Translations under genes and position numbers: made by a program
NCBI GenBank assembly: GCA_946055715.1
Contig: CAMGGT010000076.1
Coordinates: forward strand, 1 to 5,672
Length of the DNA stretch: 5,672 nucleotides
Direction: 5' to 3'
Origin: an uncultured Clostridia bacterium
Lineage (GTDB): Bacteria; Bacillota; Clostridia; Oscillospirales; CAG-272
Part shown: in pieces, positions 1 to 5,640 of the stretch
How positions within the stretch are numbered: the stretch's first letter is position 1
Layout: each line of letters begins with the position of its first letter
The notes under the pieces: generated by a model
Database searches by the model: none
Seen by the model: the letters and a program-made list of their open reading frames with translations, nothing else
What the model was told of the DNA's origin: nothing

Positions 1-6
1 CACTTC

Positions 7-34
7 TTCACTCTTCACTATTACTTATTCACTT
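7..34. repeat. second tandem heptamer tract, four TTCACTN-like units
   Basis: The units are TTCACTC (7-13), TTCACTA (14-20), TTACTTA (21-27, degenerate) and TTCACTT (28-34). They abut the hairpin at 35-60 directly, and a partial further unit lies at 1-6. This is the same family as the tract at 189-230, in the same orientation. Confidence 0.7.
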
Positions 35-60
35 GGGGCTGTTGCGGATGCGACAGCCCC
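35..60. repeat. perfect hairpin GGGGCTGT/ACAGCCCC
   Basis: GGGGCTGT (35-42) and ACAGCCCC (53-60) form an 8-bp perfect stem that can extend inward by three more pairs. There is no T-tract on either side, so it is not a convincing terminator. ATGCGACAGCCCCTT (48-62) recurs exactly at 566-580. Confidence 0.6.
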
Positions 61-188
61 TTCGCCCCCTCTCAAAAACGTTTCGTGAAGAAGATAGAAA
101 ATGCCCTTTACAAATGCCTTCGACAGAGCAAAAAGAAAAAGAAAGCCGCAGAGCAAATACCTTCGGACGATTTCTGCCGCAACTCTAT

Positions 189-230
189 TTCATTCTTCAT
201 TTTTCACTCTTCACTCTTCACTTTTCACTT
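189..230. repeat. tandem heptamer tract, six copies of TTCAYTY
   Basis: Six consecutive 7-base units read TTCATTC, TTCATTT, TTCACTC, TTCACTC, TTCACTT and TTCACTT. The minus strand reads as GTGAAGA-type repeats. Because 7 is not a multiple of 3, every frame gives similar LHFSLFTLHFS peptides, which should not be taken for a gene. Confidence 0.8.
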
Positions 231-238
231 TTATTCTG

Positions 239-273
239 CCTCCCTCCGGGAGGGAGGGGGACCGCGAAGCGGT
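239..273. repeat. double hairpin: CCTCCCTCC/GGAGGGAGG and ACCGC-GAA-GCGGT
   Basis: CCTCCCTCC (239-247) and GGAGGGAGG (249-257) are inverted copies separated by one G, giving a stable stem of about 7 bp with a small loop. Just after it, ACCGC (261-265) and GCGGT (269-273) pair around GAA. Such back-to-back hairpins occur in dispersed bacterial intergenic repeats. No transposase is linked to them here. Confidence 0.55.
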
Positions 274-318
274 GGAAGGAGCAAGCGGGTACAAGAGCAG
301 AGAAAAAGACATTGCAGC

Positions 319-339
319 GGGCGGACATGGAATCCACCC
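319..339. repeat. hairpin GGGCGGA/TCCACCC
   Basis: GGGCGGA (319-325) pairs with TCCACCC (333-339) with one C-A mismatch around a 7-base loop. Together with the flanking bases it resembles the GGGCGGAnnnGGAATCCnCCCCTAC repeats I remember from clostridial intergenic DNA. It has no coding meaning in this context. Confidence 0.45.
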
Positions 340-407
340 CTACTACCATGTCTCACTTAAAGCATGACATTAATAAACATATTATCTTTCTTAAATAAAG
401 AGGCACA

Positions 408-431
408 TCAAATATCCTCCGGTATATTTGA
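408..431 (-). repeat. hairpin with a GGAGG sequence in its loop, next to a tiny reading frame
   Basis: TCAAATAT and ATATTTGA (408-415 and 424-431) form a perfect 8-bp stem around an 8-base loop. On the minus strand the loop reads ACCGGAGG, and an ATG (408-406) sits at the base of the stem, 7 bases after GGAGG. The frame is only MCLFI followed by TAA, ending at 391. It may be the start remnant of a lost gene, a leader peptide or chance. Confidence 0.35.
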
Positions 432-500
432 AACACCTTTACCCTATTGGTATTGCAAAGAATTTAGAGGAACAGGGCACTACGGCGGGAAGCCAATTCA

Positions 501-519
501 TGATGCGCACAGCGCATCA
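501..519. repeat. 8-bp perfect hairpin TGATGCGC/GCGCATCA
   Basis: TGATGCGC (501-508), the loop ACA, and GCGCATCA (512-519) form a perfect short hairpin. ATTCAT occurs on both sides (496-501 and 519-524). It has no T-tract and no gene around it. It looks like another piece of intergenic repeat. Confidence 0.5.
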
Positions 520-554
520 ATTCATCGAAAATCAAGAGAAAACGCAATGTGCTG

Positions 555-592
555 AAGGGCTGTTTATGCGACAGCCCCTTGCTTTTTATTTT
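555..592 (+). terminator. terminator-like hairpin with T-tract on the plus strand
   Basis: AAGGGCTGT (555-563) pairs with ACAGCCCCTT (571-580), with one bulged base, around a 7-base loop, and is followed by GCTTTTTATTTT (581-592). The T-tract lies on the plus side, although the nearest gene (the lipoprotein gene ending at 637) reads on the minus strand. It could act on plus-strand transcripts or as a weak two-way terminator, since A-runs flank it on the other strand. It is related to the hairpin at 35-60. Confidence 0.55.
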
Positions 593-636
593 GGCGGTTA
601 TCCGCTTCCGGGCGCTTTGGAATAGCAGTGCTTTTG

Positions 637-1464
637 CTACATAATGCGGTCCATGAGGGCGGCGGCTTTGCCGTTGTCGGGCAAAACAAAAAACACCACA
701 TGCCGCCCGTACAGGCGGATGACCGCCGTGTCGGCACAGGTCGTGTCGGTATAGCTTTTCAGCGCACGGATCATCTCCAGCCGCCGCATGCACAAAAGGG
801 CAATGCGCTCTGCACGCTCGCGGTCGCGGCAGAGAAATACCGCTGCCTCCGTCACGCGTGTGCCCGCCGTGCCCTGCCAGATGACGCACTGTTCAAAGTC
901 TTCCCAGTCGTCGCTGCCGTCCGCGCGGGCATAGAGTTCCGCAAACATTTCTCTTGAAAGATAGGCCTCAGAGGTTTGTGGAGCGGTGCTGTCGTAGGTT
1001 TTGCCCGGCGGCAATGCATACCGAAGCGAAAAGTCTGCCCAGATGTCACCCGGTGCCTTTTCTTTTCCGCAGGCAACAAGGGGCAGGCAGGCCCCACACA
1101 GCAGGCATACCAGCATCAATGATGCCCACACTCTTTTTCTTTTGATGAAAGAAAATAGTGTAAAATAAGCAAAAACCCCCTTCTTTTCTCCCCTTGCTTT
1201 TGACCTTTGGCGGTAATTTGCTCTATTGGCAAGTGTAAATGCGCCCCCTTTTCCCCGCCCTCTTCCGGCCGGGGACGGGGGGCACTTTTCTTTTTGCCGG
1301 CCGGCGATCGGGGTGGCCTTTCCGCTTGTCAATATGGGCAGGACGGCCGGTTCCCCTTCCTGCACGGTGGAAAAAGCGGCGGCTTTTCTGCCGGCAAAGC
1401 GTGGGGGTGCCGTCTTTCTGCACATGGCGGCGGGGTTGAATGTATATGCGTTTTTTTGCTTCAT
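637..1464 (-). CDS. predicted lipoprotein, DUF4358-like C-terminal region, uncertain start
   Basis: No enzymatic function is recognised. From the ATG at 1464 the product is 275 residues. A hydrophobic segment (about 113-131) is followed by the lipobox LVAC (129-132) and CGKEK, as expected for a lipid-anchored protein of the outer face of the membrane. After this come about 144 residues with the pattern of clostridial DUF4358 lipoproteins: an EAAVFLCRD strand, a helix rich in R and E (RERAERIALLCMRRLE), and an ending VVFFVLPDNGKAAALMDRIM. Residues 1-107 are basic, Pro/Gly/Arg-rich and coded largely by repeat DNA, so they may not be native. A lipoprotein signal should begin near IKRKRVWASLML, where only a GTG (1131) or a later ATG is available, without a good ribosome binding site; the GTG form has 164 residues. 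The ATG at 1464 has GGAGG but lies 22 bp past the purA terminator, so no promoter of its own fits between. The stop is TAG at 637-639. A start displaced by repeat insertion is my preferred reading. Lipoprotein call good, family call moderate, start weak. Confidence 0.68.
   Translation of the reverse strand: MKQKNAYTFNPAAMCRKTAPPRFAGRKAAAFSTVQEGEPAVLPILTSGKATPIAGRQKEKCPPSPAGRGRGKGGAFTLANRANYRQRSKARGEKKGVFAYFTLFSFIKRKRVWASLMLVCLLCGACLPLVACGKEKAPGDIWADFSLRYALPPGKTYDSTAPQTSEAYLSREMFAELYARADGSDDWEDFEQCVIWQGTAGTRVTEAAVFLCRDRERAERIALLCMRRLEMIRALKSYTDTTCADTAVIRLYGRHVVFFVLPDNGKAAALMDRIM
1129..1160. repeat. 32-bp inverted repeat across the lipoprotein signal-peptide codons
   Basis: CACTCTTTTTCTTT (1129-1142) and AAAGAAAATAGTG (1148-1160) form a near-perfect inverted repeat around TGATG, with one extra T and one mismatch. 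The sequence CTTTTTCTTTTGATGAAAG is of a kind I remember as recurring between genes in clostridia. Read in the lipoprotein frame it supplies TLFSFIKRKRV, the basic part just before the hydrophobic core. Confidence 0.6.
1237..1305. repeat. GC-rich imperfect inverted repeat followed by a GCCGGCCGGC palindrome
   Basis: A C-rich arm (1237-1258) can fold back on a G-rich arm (1271-1289) around CCGGCCGG (1265-1272). It is followed by the perfect 10-bp palindrome GCCGGCCGGC (1296-1305). Translated on the minus strand it gives CPPSPAGRGRGKGG, a peptide pattern I associate with clostridial intergenic repeats and not with folded protein. No transposase or terminal target duplication is seen. It lies inside the open frame upstream of the lipobox. 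Confidence 0.5.
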
Positions 1465-1469
1465 TGTTG

Positions 1470-1474
1470 CCTCC
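1470..1474 (-). promoter_or_regulatory. GGAGG ribosome binding site deciding the lipoprotein gene start
   Basis: GGAGG sits 5 bases before the ATG at 1464 on the minus strand. It is the only good ribosome binding site near an in-frame start codon for the reading frame that ends at 637. It argues for the long form of the protein, even though the resulting N-terminus looks unusual. Confidence 0.6.
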
Positions 1475-1485
1475 GGGGCGGTCGC

Positions 1486-1527
1486 AAAGAAAAAACGGCC
1501 GCCGCATAGCAAGATATGCGGCGACCG
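1486..1527 (-). terminator. strong intrinsic terminator after purA
   Basis: On the minus strand a 13-bp stem with one G-T wobble (1527-1515 pairing with 1508-1496; CGGTCGCCGCATA against TATGCGGCGGCCG) closes a 6-base loop and is followed directly by TTTTTTCTTT (1495-1486). It lies 35 bp after the purA stop codon and should end the alaA-purB-purA transcript. It also lies only 22 bp before the ATG proposed for the next gene. Confidence 0.93.
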
Positions 1528-1562
1528 GGCAGTTTCATGCCTGTTTGGGGGAGCGCGTAGGG

Positions 1563-2834
1563 TCAGAGTTCGATGCAGGCGTCTCTGTCTGCCCCCACCG
1601 AGATATACTTGATCTTGCAGTCGGTGGCACGCTCGATATAGCGGACATAGGCCTGCGCCTCGGCAGGCAGATCGGCAAATCTGCGGCAGGCAGAGATGTC
1701 GCAATTCCAGCCGGGCAGATACTCATAGACGGGTTTGGCCGTTTGCAGGGCAACCCCCATGGGGAAGCGGTCTGTCTCCTGCCCGTCCACCGAATATCGG
1801 ACACAGACGGGGATCTCTTTGAGATAAGACAACACATCCAGTTTGGTCAGGGCAATGCTGTCTGCACCCTGGATGCGGATGCCGTAGCGGGAGGCGGGCA
1901 CATCAAAGCCGCCCACGCGGCGCGGGCGACCGGTGGCCGCACCGTATTCGCCGCCGGCTTCGCGCAGGGCATCTCCCTCCGCTCCGAACAGCTCGCAGGT
2001 GAATGGCCCCTCGCCCACACAACTGGAATAGGCCTTCATAATGCCCACCGTATCTGTCAGACGAATGCCGGGGATGCCCGCGCCGATGGGAGCGTAGGCC
2101 GCGATGCTGGGGGAGGAGGAGGTGTAGGGGATGATGCCGAAGTCGACATCCCGCAGGGCCCCCAGCTGTGCCTCAAACATCACATTTTTGCCGGCCTTGA
2201 CCGCCTCGGTCAGATATTCTGTGGTGTCGCAGATATAGGGGACAAACGGCAGAGCATAGGTCTCCAGCCACCGAAGCATCTCTTCTGCTTCAATGGGGGC
2301 ATGGCCGTATCCGCCGGCGACGGTGAGGTTCTTCCATTCCAGCAGGGCGGGCAGGCGGCGGCGCACATCCTCCATTGTCAGCAGGTCGCCCGCGCGCAGG
2401 GTCTTCTTCATGTATTTGTCGCCGTACACGGGGCCGATGCCGCGGCGGGTAGAGCCGAATTTCGCATCACCCAGGCGGTCTTCTTCCAGCACGTCCAGCA
2501 GGCGGTGATAGGGCATACAGATGACGGCGCGGTCGCTGATCTTCAGGTGGTCGGGCGTGATGTCAATGCCGGCCTCCCGCAGGCGACCGACCTCGCCGAA
2601 CAGATGCTCAAAATCAATGACCATCCCCGGCCCCATGACATTGACGGTCTCCTCGCGGAGGATCCCCGAGGGGAGCAGGTTCAGAATGAATTTTCCCTTC
2701 TCGTTGACAACGGTGTGGCCGGCGTTGTTGCCGCCCTGATAGCGGCATACGATGTCATAGCGGGAGCTGAGCAGGTCGACCATTCGGCCCTTTCCCTCAT
2801 CTCCCCAGTTGATTCCGACAATGGCGGTGAGCAT
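1563..2834 (-). CDS. purA: adenylosuccinate synthetase
   Basis: The product is a homodimeric GTP-dependent ligase that makes adenylosuccinate from IMP and aspartate, the first committed step to AMP and the substrate for the neighbouring PurB. The protein is 423 residues, normal for the family (about 425-430). It starts MLTAIVGINWGDEGKGR, with catalytic Asp12 and P-loop Lys15. RYQGGNNAGHT follows with catalytic His40, then RRGIGPVYGDKY (130-141), FEAQLGALRDVDFG (220-233), VGIMKAYSSCVGEGPF (263-278), the aspartate loop ATGRPRRVGG (300-309) and the guanine-binding TKLD (330-333). It ends SVGADRDACIEL. Asn9 stands where E. coli has Gln (TQWGDEGKGK), and Arg17 replaces Lys; I regard these as clostridial variants, not defects. 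The ATG at 2834 is preceded by AGAGG (2847-2843) with an 8-base spacer. The open frame beyond it, up to 3062, is not family-like. The TGA at 1563 is followed within 36 bp by a strong terminator. Confidence 0.98.
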   Translation of the reverse strand: MLTAIVGINWGDEGKGRMVDLLSSRYDIVCRYQGGNNAGHTVVNEKGKFILNLLPSGILREETVNVMGPGMVIDFEHLFGEVGRLREAGIDITPDHLKISDRAVICMPYHRLLDVLEEDRLGDAKFGSTRRGIGPVYGDKYMKKTLRAGDLLTMEDVRRRLPALLEWKNLTVAGGYGHAPIEAEEMLRWLETYALPFVPYICDTTEYLTEAVKAGKNVMFEAQLGALRDVDFGIIPYTSSSPSIAAYAPIGAGIPGIRLTDTVGIMKAYSSCVGEGPFTCELFGAEGDALREAGGEYGAATGRPRRVGGFDVPASRYGIRIQGADSIALTKLDVLSYLKEIPVCVRYSVDGQETDRFPMGVALQTAKPVYEYLPGWNCDISACRRFADLPAEAQAYVRYIERATDCKIKYISVGADRDACIEL

Positions 2835-3012
2835 AGCAGTATCCTCTTTCTTTGTTTGCAATTTATCAATGATAATGAACGGGTCTTCGGTTTGGGTTTG
2901 CGGCAGTCGGGGTTTCCGACAAAGCAGGGCTATAGCGCCCGTTTTTGAGGGGGTATGCCGGCTGTTCCGCTTTGGTTTGGGCACGGTGGAGTCGGGCGTT
3001 TCTCTCGCACTG
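2835..3012 (-). other. 178-bp purB-purA spacer with a 13-bp palindrome
   Basis: This spacer is longer than the other intra-cluster gap. Its purA-proximal end is AT-rich and holds TTATCAATGATAA (2863-2875), a perfect 6-1-6 palindrome about 30 bp before the purA start. It could be an operator or part of a promoter, but I could not find a -35/-10 pair with good spacing. I see no purine-riboswitch core, no CCGAAC-type PurBox and no terminator, so read-through from purB is the simplest model. Confidence 0.3.
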
Positions 3013-4443
3013 TCACACCGAGATGGACACAGACAGCTCGTCTGCCCCGGGGTTGGCGGCAAGCAACGGGTCTACCCACTCGGCCAGAAAGTCGCTCGTT
3101 TGTTGCGGTGCGCACCCGATGAAGGCGCGGGGGTCCAAGAGGGCGGAGAGTTCTTCGGCAGACAGGCCGAAGGTCGGGTCGGCCGCAATGCGCTCCAAAA
3201 GGTCGTTTTGGTGCCCGTAGGTCTTGACCTCGTGTGCCGCCGCAACCGAGTGGCGGCGGATGGCCTCGTGCAATGCCTGGCGGTCGCCGCCCCGCTTGGT
3301 GCAATACATCAGGATGTTTTCGGTGGCGATGAAGGGCATCTCTTCCTCCAGATGGCGGCGCATCATTTCGGGGTACAGCCGGCCGCCGGAGATGACATTG
3401 ATCCACAGCGACAGGATGGCATCCGTGGCCAGAAAGGCCTGCGGAATGGCCAGGCGGCGGTTGGCAGAGTCGTCCAGCGTGCGTTCCAGCCATTGGGTGG
3501 CGGCGGTGACGGCGGGGTTTGTTGTATTGGTGATGACAAACCGCGCCAGACTGCAGATGCGCTCGCACCTCATGGGGTTGCGCTTGTAGGCCATGGCAGA
3601 AGAGCCGACCTGCCCGCTTTCAAAGGGTTCGTCAAACTCTTTGAGGTGGGCCAGCAGGCGCAGGTCTCCCGCAAATTTGGAGGCGGACTGCGCAATGCCG
3701 CACAGGGCGGACAGCACATAATAGTCTGTCTTGCGGGAATAGGTCTGCCCCGAGACAGGCACGCAGGCGGGGAAGTCCATTTTTTCGGAGATGAGCGTTT
3801 CCAGGCGGCGCACCTTTTCGGTGTCTCCCTCAAACAGCTCAAGAAAGCTTGCCGAGGTGCCCGTGGTGCCCTTGCATCCCAGAAGCCGCAGGTGCGAAAG
3901 CTGAAAGTCCACCTGCTCCAAGTCCGAAAGCAGATCCTGTATCCACAGGGTGGCACGCTTGCCGGCGGTGGTGGGCTGTGCTGGCTGAAAATGGGTGTAG
4001 GCCAGCGTGGGCACATCCGCATACCGGCGGGCAAACGCCGCCGTGCGGGCAATGGCGCACAGTAGTTTGCGGCGCACCAGCCGCAGGCCGTCCCGCATCA
4101 GGATGATGTCTGTATTGTCTCCCACATAGCAGGAGGTAGCGCCCAGGTGAATGATGCCGCCCGCTTTGGGGCAGGCGTCTGCATAGGTTCTGATGTGCGC
4201 CATGACATCATGCCTTAGCTCTGCCTCATAAGCATGGGCTTTTTGGTAGTCGATGTCATCCAGATGGGCGCGCATTTCTTCGATCTGCTCTTCGGATATG
4301 GGCAGACCCAGTTCCCGCTCGGCCTCGGCCAGTGCCACCCACAGGCGGCGCCATGTGCCGAACTTGCGGTCATCCGAAAAAAGCTGTTGCATTTCCCGGC
4401 TTGCATAGCGTGTGCAAAGCGGGTTTTCATAGGTGTCGTGCAT
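3013..4443 (-). CDS. purB: adenylosuccinate lyase, human-like long type
   Basis: The product is a homotetrameric cytosolic fumarase/aspartase-superfamily enzyme. It splits adenylosuccinate to AMP and fumarate, and SAICAR to AICAR and fumarate. The protein is 476 residues. It shows RHDVMAH (77-83), GATSCYVGDNTD (101-112), THFQPAQPTT (150-159) with the conserved His151, KGTTGTSASF (191-200), the superfamily signature SSAMAYKRNP (281-290) on the mobile catalytic loop with its serines, and LERTLDDSANRR (319-330). The match to human ADSL (about 484 residues) as I recall it runs through the whole chain, including ATENI and NDLIERI-like motifs, so this is not the shorter ~430-residue B. subtilis type. 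The start ATG at 4443 was chosen because AGAGGAG lies 5 bases upstream (4455-4449) and MHDTYENPL fits the family N-terminus. The frame stays open 15 codons further up but without such support. It ends with TGA at 3013. It is probably co-transcribed with alaA upstream and purA downstream. Confidence 0.97.
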   Translation of the reverse strand: MHDTYENPLCTRYASREMQQLFSDDRKFGTWRRLWVALAEAERELGLPISEEQIEEMRAHLDDIDYQKAHAYEAELRHDVMAHIRTYADACPKAGGIIHLGATSCYVGDNTDIILMRDGLRLVRRKLLCAIARTAAFARRYADVPTLAYTHFQPAQPTTAGKRATLWIQDLLSDLEQVDFQLSHLRLLGCKGTTGTSASFLELFEGDTEKVRRLETLISEKMDFPACVPVSGQTYSRKTDYYVLSALCGIAQSASKFAGDLRLLAHLKEFDEPFESGQVGSSAMAYKRNPMRCERICSLARFVITNTTNPAVTAATQWLERTLDDSANRRLAIPQAFLATDAILSLWINVISGGRLYPEMMRRHLEEEMPFIATENILMYCTKRGGDRQALHEAIRRHSVAAAHEVKTYGHQNDLLERIAADPTFGLSAEELSALLDPRAFIGCAPQQTSDFLAEWVDPLLAANPGADELSVSISV

Positions 4444-4472
4444 ACGGTCTCCTCTTTGCCTGTCTTGTGTGT

Positions 4473-4525
4473 CGCCGCCAAATGGCATGCGCGGCGGCGT
4501 TTTATGAACCGGTGCGGCGTTTTAT
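4473..4525. repeat. hairpin and 12-bp direct repeat between alaA and purB
   Basis: In the 78-bp alaA-purB gap, CGCCGCC (4473-4479) pairs with GGCGGCG (4493-4499) across a 13-base loop. The sequence GCGGCGTTTTAT occurs twice, at 4494-4505 and 4514-4525, the second copy overlapping the alaA stop codon. On the minus (sense) strand the hairpin has no T-tract after it, so it should not stop alaA transcripts from running into purB. The T-run lies on the plus side only. No promoter is recognised here. Confidence 0.5.
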
Positions 4526-5640
4526 TCGCTGCGGCGGCGGCGCAAAAACCGCTCGATGCGGGTCATGGCATCTTTGAGTACGATCAGATCCGGCAAAAAG
4601 ACAATGCGGAAGTGGTCGGGGGTGTCCATGTTCATGCCGGTGCCGTGGTTGATCAGCACCTTTTCGCGGCGGAGCAGGTCCAGGGCAAACTGCTCGTCGC
4701 TGTCGATGTGATACATGTTGGCGTCAAACCGCGGAAAGATGTAAAAGGCCGCCTTGGGCTTGACCACGCTGACACCGGGGATGGCGCTGAGTGCCTCATA
4801 GATATACTCGCGCTGTTCATAGATGCGGCCGCCGGGTTTGAGCAGCTCGTCGCAGGACTGATACCCGCCCAGCGCCGTCTGGATGATGCTTTGCCCCGGC
4901 ACGTTGGAGCAGAGGCGCAGTGTTGCCAGCAAATTGAGGCCGGAGATGAAGCCCTGTGCATTCTTTTTGTTGCCGGCAAGGCACAGCCACCCGCAGCGAA
5001 AGCCCGCCACACGGTGGGATTTGGACAGGCCGTTATAGCACAGCGTCAACAGATCCGGTGCGAGGGAGGCCAGCGCCACATGCTGCTCGCCGTCCATGAC
5101 CAAGCGGTCGTATATCTCATCCGCAAACAAGATCAGGTCGTGCTTGCGGGCAATGTCCACAATGCCCTGCAGAACCTCACGGGAATAGAGCGCACCGGTG
5201 GGATTGTTGGGGTTGATGACCACAATGCCGCGGGTGCGGGGGGTAATTTTTCTTTCGATGTCGGTAAGGTCGGGGTTCCAGTCGTTGTGCTCGTCGCAAC
5301 GGTAATGCACCGCCACACCGCCGGACAGAGAAACGGAGGCCGTCCAGAGCGGATAGTCCGGCATGGGCACCAGGATCTCGTCGCCGTTTTCAAGCAACGC
5401 CTGCATGGACATGGTGATCATTTCGCTGACGCCGTTGCCGGTGTAGATGTCTTCCACACCCACGTTGGGGATGTTTTTGAGCTGGCAGTACTGCATAATG
5501 GCCTTGCGGGCAGAAAACAGCCCCTTGGAGGCAGAATAGCCCTGCGAAGCGCGCAGGTTATAGATCATGTCTACCATGATCTCATCCGGTGCGCTGAACC
5601 CAAAGGGTGCAGGGTTGCCGATGTTGAGCTTGGCAAGCAA
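4522..5640 (-). CDS. alaA: AlaA-like PLP-dependent class I aminotransferase (glutamate-pyruvate type), 5'-truncated
   Basis: This cytosolic fold-type I PLP enzyme would transfer the amino group of glutamate to pyruvate to make alanine. Over its whole length it resembles E. coli AlaA as I remember it (KLNIGNPAPFGF, NPNNPTG, ALGGYQS, GGR.YEQR). Visible motifs are DYPLW at 95-99 (aromatic stacking on PLP), NPNNPTG at 143-149, FADEIYD at 172-178 with the PLP-ring Asp174, the Schiff-base lysine Lys207 in NGLSKSHRVAGFR, and Arg345 in DHFRI for the substrate carboxylate. The encoded piece is 372 residues, while AlaA is about 405. It begins at a TTG directly before KLNIGN, which is about residue 37 in E. 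coli, and no ribosome binding site is seen there. The missing part includes the family's IRGPV segment. The codon just upstream is an in-frame TAA (5643-5641), so the gene is interrupted, mis-assembled or carries a sequencing error. The ending is TAA at 4522-4524, 78 bp before purB. Family assignment is strong; the start is poor. Another glutamate- or aspartate-family aminotransferase is less likely. Confidence 0.88.
   Translation of the reverse strand: MLAKLNIGNPAPFGFSAPDEIMVDMIYNLRASQGYSASKGLFSARKAIMQYCQLKNIPNVGVEDIYTGNGVSEMITMSMQALLENGDEILVPMPDYPLWTASVSLSGGVAVHYRCDEHNDWNPDLTDIERKITPRTRGIVVINPNNPTGALYSREVLQGIVDIARKHDLILFADEIYDRLVMDGEQHVALASLAPDLLTLCYNGLSKSHRVAGFRCGWLCLAGNKKNAQGFISGLNLLATLRLCSNVPGQSIIQTALGGYQSCDELLKPGGRIYEQREYIYEALSAIPGVSVVKPKAAFYIFPRFDANMYHIDSDEQFALDLLRREKVLINHGTGMNMDTPDHFRIVFLPDLIVLKDAMTRIERFLRRRRSE

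Larger units (their letters stand above)
1..636. other. gene-free repeat patchwork
   Basis: No gene, tRNA or rRNA is supported in this stretch. The longest open frame (33-398, plus) runs straight through hairpins and heptamer repeats and has no family-like sequence. The stretch 360-480 is AT-rich and the rest is mixed in composition. The likely picture is decayed or repeat-filled intergenic DNA downstream of the lipoprotein gene. Confidence 0.65.

Noticed and set aside
189..230. CRISPR-like repetition
   Set aside because: The units are 7 bp with no spacers between them and no cas genes in the window.
33..398. 121-codon open frame on the plus strand
   Set aside because: It runs through hairpins and the heptamer repeat. 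Its FILHFSLFTLHFSLL stretch is simply the translated TTCACTC repeat.
364..555. 63-codon plus-strand frame in the AT-rich part
   Set aside because: There is no ribosome binding site. It crosses two hairpins and has no protein-like pattern I recognise.
1309..1332. TTGACA (1332-1327, minus) as a -35 box for the lipoprotein gene
   Set aside because: The position 17 bp downstream reads GATCGC, so there is no -10 box.
1440..2948. 502-codon open frame on the plus strand opposite purA
   Set aside because: It is antisense to a clear purA. Its sequence is low-complexity Ala/Gly/Gln/Asp-rich with no family resemblance, as expected from the complement of a GC-rich gene.
2835..3012. purine riboswitch or PurR box between purB and purA
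   Set aside because: No aptamer-like core and no CCGAAC-type box could be found by reading the sequence.
2809..4065. 418-codon open frame on the plus strand opposite purB
   Set aside because: It is antisense to purB and crosses the purA start and the spacer. No recognisable domain is present.
4465..4505. terminator between alaA and purB
   Set aside because: The hairpin has its T-run on the plus strand. On the sense (minus) strand it is followed by ACACAC, so it should not end alaA transcripts.
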